Source: Sphingobacterium zeae
Lineage (GTDB): Bacteria; Bacteroidota; Bacteroidia; Sphingobacteriales; Sphingobacteriaceae
Direction: 5' to 3'
DNA length: 64,000 nt
NCBI RefSeq assembly: GCF_030818895.1
Contig: NZ_JAUTBA010000001.1
Span: 4,898,001 to 4,962,000, forward strand
Of this stretch, positions 33,972 through 43,370 are shown one piece after another (the stretch's first letter is position 1; each line of letters starts with the position of its first letter). The translations under genes and the position numbers were made by a program. Below the pieces are notes generated by a model, which saw only the letters and a program-made list of their open reading frames with translations, was not told where the DNA came from and did no database searches.

Positions 33972-35342
33972 TTAACGTTTTTTAAAATTACGATTTGTTC
34001 CTCCCGATTTTCCGCCTGCAGACTTACTTTTACTTTTTGCTTTTGGTTTAAATCCGGAAGCGCGCTGTGCATCTCGGACCTCTTTCTGTTTGATAACATA
34101 TTTTTTCTCGTGAAAAGCCCCCTGAAAATCTGGATTGTCTTTTCGCTTCTGGTTGTCAATCTCGCGCGCAATGTCTTGTTTTTCATGAAAAGGTGTTTTC
34201 TCTATAAAGACATCTTCTGGGATTGGATATACAGGTATACTTTGCTTGATTAACTTTTCGATTTTACGAACGTAATACTTCTCAGCCTCATTGCAAAACG
34301 TAATAGCATCACCTTCGTTAAAAGCTCGTCCAGTGCGTCCAATACGATGCACGTAATCTTCAATCACAATAGGGACTTCAAAATTGATCACATGGCTCAC
34401 ATTCGAAACATCAAGCCCACGTGCTGCGACATCAGTCGCGACCAAAATACGAACATTTCCCTCCTTGAATGCATTGATAGAATTGATACGCGTATTCTGC
34501 CCCTTATTGGCATGAATAACACGGACTTCATCTTTACCATATTTACGCTCCAAAAAGTGGAAAACATTGTCCGCGACTTGCTTTGTTTTACAGAAAACAA
34601 TCAATCGGCTAAAGGCTTCATCATCTTTCAGAAGATGCTGAAGTAAATTCAATTTTGTCTTTTGGTTGGGAACAACATACAATGCCTGACTAACCGTCTT
34701 TGCTGGTGTGGCTTGTTCTGATACCTCAATTACAGTCGGAAATGCTAAGAAATCACCGGCTATTTTCCGAACAAGTTCACTCATGGTAGCCGAAAACAAT
34801 AAGTTTTGACGTTTACGGGGTACAATTTCCAAAACCCGATGGATTTTACTAATAAAGCCCATGTCCATCATTTTATCTGCTTCGTCTAACACCAAAAACT
34901 TGAGCGATTTGACAACAATATGCCCCTCGAGATACAGGTCTAAAAATCTACCTGGCGTTGCTACGATGATATCTATTCCTTTTTCAAGCGTCTCTATCTG
35001 AGTCTTGGGTCCTAATCCGCCATAGAGAACCACCGAACGCAGATCAAGGTAAGTAGAAAACAGCTTAATATTTTCTTCGATCTGCATGGCTAATTCTCTT
35101 GTCGGTGTCAAAATCAACGCACGTGCATCATTTCCTTGCGCATACTTTAGCTTCATCAGCATAGGCAACACAAAGGCCGCCGTCTTTCCAGTTCCCGTTT
35201 GAGCGATTCCCATCACATCCTGTCCGGCCAATATCGGTGTAATTGCCTTTTCCTGGATTTCGGTCGGTTGTTGATACCCAGCCTCCGCTATCGCATTTAA
35301 GATCTGTTTATTGAATTTGAAATTTTCAAATGATTGCTGCAT
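33972..35342 (-). CDS. DEAD-box RNA helicase
   Basis: ATP-dependent RNA helicase of the RhlE/DbpA-like group, 456 residues from the ATG at 35342. The start gives the Q-motif region MQQSFENFKFNKQILNAIAE, then AQTGTGKT (Walker A), PTRELA, VLDEADKMMD, FSATM, VATDVAARGLD and HRIGRTGRA. The C-terminal tail is rich in Lys, Arg and Ser (KPKAKSKSKSAGGKSGG), as in many Bacteroidota helicases. An earlier ATG at 35402 would add 20 non-conserved residues. A -7-like TATCTTTG is only 5 bp before the chosen ATG and is probably chance. Confidence 0.93.
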   Translation of the reverse strand: MQQSFENFKFNKQILNAIAEAGYQQPTEIQEKAITPILAGQDVMGIAQTGTGKTAAFVLPMLMKLKYAQGNDARALILTPTRELAMQIEENIKLFSTYLDLRSVVLYGGLGPKTQIETLEKGIDIIVATPGRFLDLYLEGHIVVKSLKFLVLDEADKMMDMGFISKIHRVLEIVPRKRQNLLFSATMSELVRKIAGDFLAFPTVIEVSEQATPAKTVSQALYVVPNQKTKLNLLQHLLKDDEAFSRLIVFCKTKQVADNVFHFLERKYGKDEVRVIHANKGQNTRINSINAFKEGNVRILVATDVAARGLDVSNVSHVINFEVPIVIEDYVHRIGRTGRAFNEGDAITFCNEAEKYYVRKIEKLIKQSIPVYPIPEDVFIEKTPFHEKQDIAREIDNQKRKDNPDFQGAFHEKKYVIKQKEVRDAQRASGFKPKAKSKSKSAGGKSGGTNRNFKKR

Positions 35343-35455
35343 CTTGCAAAGATAAGGAAAAGAGTCCATTTGGCTTTCCTCGACGATCAATACCACACAC
35401 ATTTACTTTTAATTGACATAAAAATTGGCGAAAAGCACATTATAAAGTCTAATAT

Positions 35456-35486
35456 TTTGGTTTTTAAGAGAATTAAAGCATTTTTG
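35456..35486 (+). promoter_or_regulatory. promoter upstream of the S46 peptidase gene
   Basis: TTTG at 35456-35459, a 19-bp spacer, and CATTTTTG at 35479-35486. The -7 element has C in place of the first T. The same variation is seen upstream of the trp leader. Confidence 0.4.
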
Positions 35487-35518
35487 TAGGGTATAAACAA
35501 ACTTTTTATCAGGTTGAT

Positions 35519-37657
35519 ATGAAAAAATTATGGATGTGTTTGTTGTTCATCACAACAGGCTTTACTGCATTTGCCGACGAAGGGATGTGGTTTTTAATGT
35601 ATTTAAAGCGTCTGAATGAGTCAGATATGCAGAAAAAAGGACTTCGCTTAAGTGCCGAAGAAATCTACAGCATTAACCACTCAAGTCTAAAAGATGCAAT
35701 TGTACAATTCAACGGCGGATGTACAGCAGAAATCGTTTCGGACCAGGGCTTGGTATTTACCAACCACCACTGTGGATATGGTGCCATTGCCGAACTGTCT
35801 ACACCAGAAAATGACCATTTGACAAATGGCTTTTGGGCCAAATCCAAATCTGAGGAACTAAAGCCAAAATCTTTGTCGGTTCGCTTTTTTGTCCGCATGG
35901 ATGATGTTTCCAAGCGAATCTTAGGTTTGGTGAACAACAAAATGTCTGAAGATGAACGTAAAAGTATCATTGCAGCTGAAACGGCTAAAATCCAAAAGGA
36001 AAATAGCGAAAACGGCAAGTACGTGGTTGAGGTAAAATCGTTCTACCAAGGCAACGAGTACTATTATTTTGTATACCAAGATTACAATGACGTTCGGTTA
36101 GTAGGAACTCCTCCAAATAGCATTGGAAAATTTGGTGGTGATACCGATAACTGGGAATGGCCACGTCATACGGGTGACTTCTCAATTTTCCGCGTCTACG
36201 CTGATAAAAATGGTAATCCAGCAGAGTATGCACAAGACAATGTTCCTTTAAAACCTAAGCATTTCCTACCTGTCAGCCTAAAGGGTGTTCAAGAAGGAGA
36301 TTTTGCGATGATTTTAGGTTACCCAGGTCGTACAAACCGTTGGATGCCTTCAGGAGGGATCAATCAAAATGTAAAATTCGCCTACCCTGCCTGGGTGGAA
36401 GCGTCTAAAACCGGTATGGATGCCATGAAAAAATTCATGGATCAAGACCAAGCTGTCAAATTGAATTACGCGTCTAAATACTCTCAAGTAGCGAATTACT
36501 GGAAAAACCGTCAAGGAATGATTGACGCTTTGACATTACATAAAACGGCAGCAGCGAAAGCAAAAGAGGAAGCTAAATTTGACAAATGGGCAAATAAGGC
36601 TGCAAACAGAGCCGAGTATGGAGATGTCATCAAGACAATCAATGAATTCTATGCAGCAACAAATGAGAAGGCTAGACACGATAACTACTTGATGGGCATG
36701 TTGCGTTCCAGTGCTATTGCTGCTCTTCCATATTCAATCGGATCCGGCTTAGAAGTTTATGCTGCTGGAGACGAAGGGAAAAGAAATGCAATCCTTCCAC
36801 GCTTAAAATCTGCTATAGATGCTAGTTACGAAAAAATGTATATGCCTCTTGAAGAGCAGGTATTGATTGACGAATTGAACCTTTATGCTAAAAAGGCTGG
36901 AAATATAGCGCCATATATTGCTGAATTGGCGGCTAGAAACAATGGCGATTTTACGGCGTATGTCAAAGAATCTGTGAAGAACAGCATCTTCGCTTCGGCT
37001 GAACGTTTGAACAATTATCTGGCTACCCCTAACGCTGAAATCTTAGCCAATGATCCATTGTATAAACTTTCTTCGGCCCTACTTAACAGATACCGTCAAG
37101 TAGATCCTAGCTGGAAAGCACAAGACGACAAATTTGAAGGTGCTTATCGTAAATATGTCGCTGGTGTATTGGCTTCGAATCCAAAAGGTAAATTCTATCC
37201 GGATGCGAACAGTACTTTACGTTTAACTTACGGCTCGATCAAAGGCTTACCACAAGACCCGCGTAACGATGCTGACAAGAACTTTTACACGACGTTAAAA
37301 GGTACTATTGCAAAATACAAAAAGGGTGACGAAGAGTTTGATTTACCGCAACGTCTGATTGACCTGTACAATAATAAGGACTATGGCCGTTATGCAGACA
37401 AAAAGGGATATTTACCAGTAAACTTCCTAAGTGACAACGATATAACAGGTGGAAACTCGGGTTCACCCGTAATAAATGGCAACGGCGAATTAATTGGCCT
37501 AGCTTTTGATGGTAATATCGAAGCAATGGCTGGTGATGTTATCTTTGACCATAAGTTGCAACGTACAATTTCAGTTGATATTCGTTATGTATTATTTATC
37601 ATCGATAAATTTGCTGGAGCGACCAACATTATTGACGAACTAAAGATTGTTGAATAG
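35519..37657 (+). CDS. S46-family dipeptidyl-peptidase, DPP7-like
   Basis: Exported serine exopeptidase of 712 residues that cleaves dipeptides from peptide N-termini. After a signal peptide (about 1-19, ending AFA) come the catalytic His in FTNHHCGYG (83/84), the Asp in GGDTDNWEWPRHTGDF, and Ser647 in GGNSGSPV. The residue that I recall as separating DPP7 (Gly) from DPP11 (Arg) is Gly665 in LAFDGNIEAM, so specificity should be for non-acidic residues, as in DPP7. It feeds peptide-based nutrition in the periplasm. Confidence 0.93.
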   Translation: MKKLWMCLLFITTGFTAFADEGMWFLMYLKRLNESDMQKKGLRLSAEEIYSINHSSLKDAIVQFNGGCTAEIVSDQGLVFTNHHCGYGAIAELSTPENDHLTNGFWAKSKSEELKPKSLSVRFFVRMDDVSKRILGLVNNKMSEDERKSIIAAETAKIQKENSENGKYVVEVKSFYQGNEYYYFVYQDYNDVRLVGTPPNSIGKFGGDTDNWEWPRHTGDFSIFRVYADKNGNPAEYAQDNVPLKPKHFLPVSLKGVQEGDFAMILGYPGRTNRWMPSGGINQNVKFAYPAWVEASKTGMDAMKKFMDQDQAVKLNYASKYSQVANYWKNRQGMIDALTLHKTAAAKAKEEAKFDKWANKAANRAEYGDVIKTINEFYAATNEKARHDNYLMGMLRSSAIAALPYSIGSGLEVYAAGDEGKRNAILPRLKSAIDASYEKMYMPLEEQVLIDELNLYAKKAGNIAPYIAELAARNNGDFTAYVKESVKNSIFASAERLNNYLATPNAEILANDPLYKLSSALLNRYRQVDPSWKAQDDKFEGAYRKYVAGVLASNPKGKFYPDANSTLRLTYGSIKGLPQDPRNDADKNFYTTLKGTIAKYKKGDEEFDLPQRLIDLYNNKDYGRYADKKGYLPVNFLSDNDITGGNSGSPVINGNGELIGLAFDGNIEAMAGDVIFDHKLQRTISVDIRYVLFIIDKFAGATNIIDELKIVE

Positions 37658-37773
37658 TTTTTTCAGCTTTTTCGATAAAAAAAAACGAAATTTATTTTCT
37701 ATTTGATTCGTTTTTGTATATTTAAGGAGTGTTTAGGAAAAACCATAAAAACTAAAATTATAATTATAAAAAA

Positions 37774-37953
37774 ATGGAAAACTACGTAAAATTAAAAGAG
37801 TTAGTAGCTTCTATCGAAGCTGATGCAGACAAGTTCTTCAACAATGGTAATTCTGCAGCTGGTACACGTGTACGTAAAGGATTACAAGAAATTAAAACTT
37901 TAGCACAAGAAATTCGTAACGAAGTTACTGCTAAGAAAAACGACGGAAAATAG
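37774..37953 (+). CDS. Hc1-like small histone-family protein
   Basis: 59-residue protein: MENYVKLKELVASIEADADKF, then GNSAAGTRVRKGLQEIKTLA and a C-terminal EVTAKKNDGK. This is the histone H1-like Hc1 family pattern common in Bacteroidota, with an Arg/Lys-rich middle. Such proteins are thought to bind DNA and are usually abundant. It stands alone, followed by a perfect palindromic terminator, consistent with strong expression. Codons are fully intact and the start follows an A-rich leader. Confidence 0.85.
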   Translation: MENYVKLKELVASIEADADKFFNNGNSAAGTRVRKGLQEIKTLAQEIRNEVTAKKNDGK

Positions 37954-37972
37954 TCTTTTTCGAAGTTAACAT

Positions 37973-38005
37973 AAAAAAGGCCTTTCATATGAAAGGCCTT
38001 TTTTT
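37973..38005 (+). terminator. intrinsic terminator after the Hc1-like gene
   Basis: Perfect 16-bp palindromic arms (37973-37988 and 37989-38004), built around aaaggcctttc-type repeats, with A- and T-runs outside. Confidence 0.85.
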
Positions 38006-38325
38006 GTTGGATGGTTTGTGAAAAGTTGCATACAGTCTTCTTGTCATAAACTTTGATCTCTCAATAATCTTCAAAAGAAGCCTGCTGTCCATCTAAGGCG
38101 TTTTTCCGCCTATGGTTTTACTTTTTATTAACAAACTTTGCTGACAAAAGGATAATAGCACTGTATTCGATATTAGTCGCGAAGATATTTGATGCATGCC
38201 GCAAATGGCTGAGTAAAAAATCTTTGGTGATTATCTAATTAAAACAAACAGCTCTTCAAGGGAAGAGCTGTTTATGCTGCTCGTTACGAATACTCATTAT
38301 ATTATTGAAACAGAATTTGCGATGT
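38006..38325. other. intergenic region before the GLPGLI gene
   Basis: About 320 bp without a coding frame I would call. It contains the terminator-type hairpin at 38246-38273 and nothing else structured that I recognise. Confidence 0.4.
38246..38273. terminator. hairpin downstream of the GLPGLI gene
   Basis: Perfect 11-bp arms aaacagctctt (38246-38256) and aagagctgttt (38263-38273) with a 6-nt loop. Read on the minus strand it lies about 50 bp after the GLPGLI stop codon. Confidence 0.55.
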
Positions 38326-39114
38326 TTACAAATTACCAAGTTCCATAATAAACTGAACGGTTTCTTTATTCATGTGTTGCGATAGGACACTCGTCATTTG
38401 ATCTGTCATCGCCTTTCTAGTCATCCGCTTCACCTTTGTATTCTCAAATTTCTTTTTATCTATCACTACCGTGTTACTAAATTCTACTTTCGTTGCAAAA
38501 TAAGAAACATGCTGACTTGGTACCACTAAGCCTAAAATCATACCAGGGAGACCATTGATAGATTCGGGACCGCCACTGATGGGAATTTCATTGCAATAGT
38601 ATCCAATAACATAAATAGAGTCAGGTGTAATCCCATTGGCTCTCCTACAATTGTAACCAGCGATTTCACGATACTCATCTGTGATTTTCCATTTGATATG
38701 CTTCATAGAATCTTGAACGATGATTTTTTCACCAACGATATCATTGTATCTTAAAAACGATCGGTTCAACATGTTTGAAAGTGTTGCCGCATCGAAGTCT
38801 AGCGCAAACATCATAATATACTGCTTTATCTCCGCATCCAGGCTCTCATCTTTTAGCGATTCGAAAAAGGTCTCTGTGGTATTGAATTTCATTGACTTCT
38901 TTAACACGGCACTTTCAGGTAGCCTAGGCACTATACGCTCAAAAAACTGTTTAGAATTTTCATCAGCCTTAGCGATGAATTTTTTATTTACGATATTCTT
39001 CATGTACATCGTTTTGTCGTAGGAAATAGTCCCAGCTCGTCCAAATAAAACATACTGCGCTTTTAGACCTAGGGCAGAACAACAGAAAAGGAGAAAAAAG
39101 ATATATTTTAACAT
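38326..39114 (-). CDS. GLPGLI-family secreted protein
   Basis: 262-residue exported protein with an N-terminal signal peptide (about 1-19, ending LKA) and the family motif INGLPGMILGL near residue 188. The family is known only from Bacteroidota, has no defined function, and is regularly found beside large OMP_b-brl_3 outer membrane barrels, as here. The OMP gene lies 18 bp upstream, so the pair is an operon. YNCRRANGITPDSIYVIGYY is the preceding conserved stretch. Confidence 0.92.
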   Translation of the reverse strand: MLKYIFFLLFCCSALGLKAQYVLFGRAGTISYDKTMYMKNIVNKKFIAKADENSKQFFERIVPRLPESAVLKKSMKFNTTETFFESLKDESLDAEIKQYIMMFALDFDAATLSNMLNRSFLRYNDIVGEKIIVQDSMKHIKWKITDEYREIAGYNCRRANGITPDSIYVIGYYCNEIPISGGPESINGLPGMILGLVVPSQHVSYFATKVEFSNTVVIDKKKFENTKVKRMTRKAMTDQMTSVLSQHMNKETVQFIMELGNL

Positions 39115-39132
39115 TGTATCTTGCTTAATATT

Positions 39133-41856
39133 TTATAAAAACATTTTTGTAAAATCCCATGAAAGTTTAAGCATATAATATCTGCGTATCGTATCATATC
39201 GACGTTGCGTAAAGACTGAAGTCGATGCCGAACGACTAAAGCCTTTGTTTTGATTAAGAACATCGTTGATTGTAAAATCCAGCACCAACGATTCATTTTT
39301 AAGGAATTTCTTACTCACACCCGGATGCAACAAAAACTGCTCAAACTTCTCATCAAAAGCTTTGGTCGCTGCCTCATAGGAGTAGGTATAATTCGTGTAA
39401 ACCTTAAATGTTTTGTTGAAGAAATACTCCACACTTCCGTTGGAAGCGAATACGAAACCATTGCTATTGGTATTGCGTTCCAAACTTGATTTCATCAAAC
39501 GATATTGTGGACTAAAGTTCAGGTCAAAATTTAAACCTGTCTTGGTATCCCTTTTAAAATTATACGTAAAATTAAAGTTCGTGGTATTTACTTTATTCAA
39601 TTGGTGATTGAACATATTATAGTTGTCACTCATATTTACGTAAAACTGTGGCGAGTTTGAAAGGCCAAGTTTTTTGCTCAACTTAAAATAAACGCCAGAC
39701 CACACGTTCAGCGAAGTATTTGTCTTACCATCAACATTATTCCAAGTATATGTATTGATCCCGTTCAATGTATCAATATTTTGTGTTATCGGGTTCTTTT
39801 CGGTAGAAATATTACCCCCGACATAGATATAGTTTCCGGTCAGCACGCGAAATGAGTTATAGTTCAGATTTAAGGAATTTTTAAACGAAGGTTTTAGGTT
39901 TTCATTCCCCAGATACCGATTAATCTGGTCCGAGTTATCTAATATCGGTTGGATCTGACTCAAGGAAGGCAATTGGTTTTTACCGGTATAGTTCAGCCAT
40001 ACCCCCTTACTTTTCGTAAAAGAATAGCCTGCACTTACATTTGGATTGTACGTAAAGTAACTTCTTGTAATCCCCTCACTTGTATAATTATTGAACTGTT
40101 TCAATTTATCATTATTGAAATTATTGGCCACAGTGAACTTAAATTTTTCGCTTGTATGGACTATAGCCAATTTGTACCTGTTACTACTTCTATCGAAATC
40201 ATAATTATTACTGAAACGACGATCCAGTTGAGTATAATTGCCATCATCATCTTTATTGAATGACTCCACAAGAGAACTACTGTTACTTTGCTCAATTCCT
40301 GTTCCAACCACAAGGTTCCAGCTATTGGTTAAGGGTTCAGTATAGGAAATTGAAGCACTTAGCACATTACTTGTATTGTTACGTACTTTACTTTGATCGG
40401 TCGTAGAATCTGTTTTTAGGCTATAATTTCTCAGGTCCGACTTTAAATGTCCGGTACCTTTCATCTCATTGCGTTTCCATTGACCATCAAATGTAAAGGA
40501 GCGTCCTTTTTTCTTGAACTTATGGGTGAAATAGGTGCTCAAATCAAACTCATTAATGTTATTTTTAACTAATTCACTTGTACTTTCAGCAATGGTCGTA
40601 TCTGCGTTTTGGCCAAACTGATACGCCTCACGCGTATTATTTGACCAAAGATTTTTTCTTGATGCTCCCCCCCTTATCGTTAAAAGGTTTAACGAATCTA
40701 ATTTCAGATCATATTTTAGATTGGCACGATGCTGATCATTTTCAGAATCGACATTCTTCACCGATTTGTTATTGATCAAACCCGTCATAATCGTTTCCTC
40801 ATTTCCATCGCTACTCAATCTTCCATATTTATAGTTTATGTTGACTGTATGTTTATCCTTATCAAATTTATCCGAGAAGTTAACGCCTGAATTTATGGCA
40901 CGCGGCACACCGATAACTCCTTGTCCAGAAAAAGGGTCCGTAAAATTAGACCAGCTCATCGATCCGTCATCGCCATAGGATACACCTGAATCACCACCAT
41001 ACTTTTGTGCATCCTGCCAGTTCATACTGGTAGTACCATTATTACCAAAAAGACCGTAAACTGATATTTTCTGCGAGCCCTTAAACTTGTTCAACATCAA
41101 TTGCCCCATATAGTAATCATCGGTTCCTCCACCAATGAGTGCTTTACCGAACATACCATTTTTGGAACCGTCTTTCAGCTTGACGTTGATGGTCTGTTCA
41201 CGCTGCCCATCATCGACTCCAGTTCGCTCGGCCTGTTCCGATTTTTTCTCATAAACCTGTACTTTATCGACCATATCCGATCGGATATTGCGTGTTACCA
41301 ACGTCGGATCATCGCCGAAAAATTCCTCTCCGTCTACCAATACTTTTTTTACTGTTTTACCCTGTGCAGTAATTTTTCCAGATGCATCAACCGTGATACC
41401 AGGCAATGCTTTCAACAGGTCTTCCACCTTGGCATTCTTCTCCACTTTAAAACTGCCGGCATCATACTCAGTGGTATCCCCTTTAATGGTAATTGGTATA
41501 CGGCCAGTAACAATAACTTCTTGTAATAATGTGGCTGTATTGGTTAGACCAATAGCCAATTTGGAATAGTCCACACCGGATTGGATCTCCGTGTAAAAAT
41601 CACCATATTTGGGATAACTCACAATGAGTACATAAGCTCCTGTATCAGGCTTGGTCAATGAAAACAGACCATTTTCATCCGATCGGGTAAAGCCGGTCAA
41701 TATGGAATCTTTGGCAGTCAATAGCATGACTGTTGCGTCTGATAACTTTAGTTGGTCCTTTACATCACTTATTTTTCCAGCAATCTTGGATTGACCCGAA
41801 GCCAAACCAGGGATAGCAAAAATGAAAAACAAGAGCATTTGTAAAACTCTCTTCAT
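39133..41856 (-). CDS. outer membrane beta-barrel protein (OMP_b-brl_3 / TonB receptor-like)
   Basis: 907-residue outer membrane protein. It has a signal peptide (to about residue 22), a carboxypeptidase-like regulatory domain (IAGKISDVKDQLKLSDATVML, GLFSLTKPDTGAYVL), a plug-like domain (VEDLLKALPGITVDASGKI, VLVDGEEFFGDDP), and a long C-terminal beta barrel ending LKLSWDFTKMFL. It has no obvious TonB box. No sus-type SusD partner follows; instead a GLPGLI gene does. Substrate is unknown. An ECF sigma module lies 190 bp upstream in the same direction. Confidence 0.9.
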   Translation of the reverse strand: MKRVLQMLLFFIFAIPGLASGQSKIAGKISDVKDQLKLSDATVMLLTAKDSILTGFTRSDENGLFSLTKPDTGAYVLIVSYPKYGDFYTEIQSGVDYSKLAIGLTNTATLLQEVIVTGRIPITIKGDTTEYDAGSFKVEKNAKVEDLLKALPGITVDASGKITAQGKTVKKVLVDGEEFFGDDPTLVTRNIRSDMVDKVQVYEKKSEQAERTGVDDGQREQTINVKLKDGSKNGMFGKALIGGGTDDYYMGQLMLNKFKGSQKISVYGLFGNNGTTSMNWQDAQKYGGDSGVSYGDDGSMSWSNFTDPFSGQGVIGVPRAINSGVNFSDKFDKDKHTVNINYKYGRLSSDGNEETIMTGLINNKSVKNVDSENDQHRANLKYDLKLDSLNLLTIRGGASRKNLWSNNTREAYQFGQNADTTIAESTSELVKNNINEFDLSTYFTHKFKKKGRSFTFDGQWKRNEMKGTGHLKSDLRNYSLKTDSTTDQSKVRNNTSNVLSASISYTEPLTNSWNLVVGTGIEQSNSSSLVESFNKDDDGNYTQLDRRFSNNYDFDRSSNRYKLAIVHTSEKFKFTVANNFNNDKLKQFNNYTSEGITRSYFTYNPNVSAGYSFTKSKGVWLNYTGKNQLPSLSQIQPILDNSDQINRYLGNENLKPSFKNSLNLNYNSFRVLTGNYIYVGGNISTEKNPITQNIDTLNGINTYTWNNVDGKTNTSLNVWSGVYFKLSKKLGLSNSPQFYVNMSDNYNMFNHQLNKVNTTNFNFTYNFKRDTKTGLNFDLNFSPQYRLMKSSLERNTNSNGFVFASNGSVEYFFNKTFKVYTNYTYSYEAATKAFDEKFEQFLLHPGVSKKFLKNESLVLDFTINDVLNQNKGFSRSASTSVFTQRRYDTIRRYYMLKLSWDFTKMFL

Positions 41857-42043
41857 AAAATTGTTGGATAGTAAATTAATATCAATATATCATTAGTAGA
41901 TAAAACTACTGTTTTGTTACAGTAAAATTAATTTTATTTTTAAAAAAAATAATTTTGGCCCACGCCCCCACTATTTGAACGAAATAGAAAGTCGATTTCG
42001 CAAAAAAATCAGACTATGCATATTCAACAAAAAAGATCGTTTA

Positions 42044-42397
42044 CTATAATGGAAAATGTTTCTTCTGTTGCATATAGATCAACTGCCACAACTGAAGACA
42101 GAAGAAACATATCAATAGGGCAAAAGATAACTGGCAGCCTATTGTGCTATAATTTTTCAGATCGGGGGCTATATCTGCAACTTGAATTTTGGCCATCAGA
42201 TAATTATTGAGCATCATGCCGCAAATCGTTCCAAGGAGAAAAAATGTAATCGCATACTTTTTATTTAACAGCGCTTTCTTTTTATCTTTCTCAAGCGCTA
42301 AGATGCTGCCCATGACCCGTTGTTCAAAATCGTCGAATGGCATTTCTATTTTGCTCATTTGCATAACCCTTCTGAATTTTTCCTGCTGCTTATCCAT
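42044..42397 (-). CDS. small membrane protein, candidate anti-sigma partner
   Basis: 117 residues: a short soluble N-terminus (MPFDDFEQRVMGSILALEKDKK) followed by two hydrophobic segments (about 47-67 and 85-105). The ATG lies 8 bp inside the 3' end of the ECF sigma gene, so the two are translationally coupled. That arrangement and topology suggest an anti-sigma function, but no zinc-binding or other known anti-sigma motif is visible. Confidence 0.65.
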   Translation of the reverse strand: MDKQQEKFRRVMQMSKIEMPFDDFEQRVMGSILALEKDKKKALLNKKYAITFFLLGTICGMMLNNYLMAKIQVADIAPDLKNYSTIGCQLSFALLICFFCLQLWQLIYMQQKKHFPL

Positions 42398-42941
42398 AAT
42401 ACTCTGCTTTTTTTATTAACTGACTCAAGATGATCTGCATATTTTTACGAGCCCGATGTAAGATCACTTTTGTATTTGCCAATGTCCAACCCATAATTTC
42501 CTGGATTTCATCCATAGACTGTTCTTCCAAATAAAATAAACGTAATGCAACAGACTCCCGTGCGGGCAGTATAGTGAGTGCATCGTTGATCATTTCTTTT
42601 CTTTCATGCGCGATTATTTCATCCAATACAGAATCCTCATGCGATATGTCATGTTGGGAAAGATCAAAATTGACCAGGTCCAGTTTCTTATGTCGAACGG
42701 CATTAAAAGCCACATGCACCACAATCCGGTAAAACCAGGTACTAAATTTAGATTTCCCTTTAAAGGAAGACAGCGATTGATAGCATTTTATAAATGCATC
42801 CTGAACGGCATCTTCTGCCAAATGCTCTTCCTTCACAATAGAAAGAGCGACAGAAAATGCCATATCCTTATACGTTTTTATAAAATAACGATAAGACTCC
42901 ACATCACCTGACAGAACTTTTCGAATATAGATTTCATCCAT
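42390..42941 (-). CDS. ECF-type sigma factor
   Basis: 183-residue ECF sigma factor. Region 2 shows EEHLAEDAVQDAFIKCYQSLSSF and FSTWFYRIVVHVAFNAVRHK; region 4 shows LPARESVALRLFYLEEQSMDEI and ANTKVILHRARKNMQ. The start at 42941 is chosen because the next ATG upstream (42983) would overlap the preceding gene. The gene before it and the one after it both encode membrane proteins, so a membrane-linked signal is likely. The regulon may include the OMP/GLPGLI pair downstream. Confidence 0.92.
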   Translation of the reverse strand: MDEIYIRKVLSGDVESYRYFIKTYKDMAFSVALSIVKEEHLAEDAVQDAFIKCYQSLSSFKGKSKFSTWFYRIVVHVAFNAVRHKKLDLVNFDLSQHDISHEDSVLDEIIAHERKEMINDALTILPARESVALRLFYLEEQSMDEIQEIMGWTLANTKVILHRARKNMQIILSQLIKKAEYYG

Positions 42942-42948
42942 TGGCGGG

Positions 42949-43263
42949 TTAAATATCGCGTTTTTTATCCAATCGGTTAGCAATTATCATTGCAACGCCC
43001 GCAGAAATAATCAAAATTGCTACGGCAAGAGAATCAGGCAAATCAGTATTCATGTAGTTGTCCAAAATTCCCACAATGAATAATCCTATTCCTATACCAA
43101 GCACCAAAATCCCAGGTTTTTGCCAATCCAAAGACTCCTTTTTCCTACTTTCGTTAGGAAGGTGTACCGTAGCGCTTCGATAACGCATAATAAAATATAC
43201 ACACAATGTAATACAAGTAAATAATCCTACGCCCAAGATGGCTGCTACTGATTGCTTTTCCAT
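42949..43263 (-). CDS. small membrane protein (DUF6249-like)
   Basis: 104 residues with an N-terminal helix (about 7-27), a short hydrophilic linker (NESRKKESLDWQKPG), and two closely spaced hydrophobic segments (about 51-68 and 77-95), ending in KKRDI. The pattern resembles DUF6249-type proteins that often sit beside ECF sigma genes in Bacteroidota. It starts the operon; the sigma gene follows 7 bp after it. Function is unknown. Confidence 0.65.
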   Translation of the reverse strand: MEKQSVAAILGVGLFTCITLCVYFIMRYRSATVHLPNESRKKESLDWQKPGILVLGIGIGLFIVGILDNYMNTDLPDSLAVAILIISAGVAMIIANRLDKKRDI

Positions 43264-43321
43264 AATTATTTGAATTCGTTTTTACATTAGTCACAGCCAT
43301 TCCCGAAAAGGTTACAACAAA

Positions 43322-43353
43322 TTGAGTTAAATGTGTCGATTTGTGTAAATTTG
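43322..43353 (+). promoter_or_regulatory. Bacteroidota-type promoter of the M20 dipeptidase gene
   Basis: TTG at 43322-43324, 21-bp spacer, TAAATTTG at 43346-43353. Because the promoter overlaps any start at 43341, the ATG at 43371 is the likely start codon. Confidence 0.6.
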
Positions 43354-43370
43354 TTTCAAACACAAACAAT

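Noticed and set aside
35347..35354. TATCTTTG just before the helicase ATG as its promoter
   Set aside because: Only 5 bp from the start codon with no -33 element; a leaderless mRNA would be needed.
41101..41526. 141-codon plus-strand frame inside the large OMP gene
   Set aside because: Antisense shadow of a strongly supported barrel protein gene; no family match.
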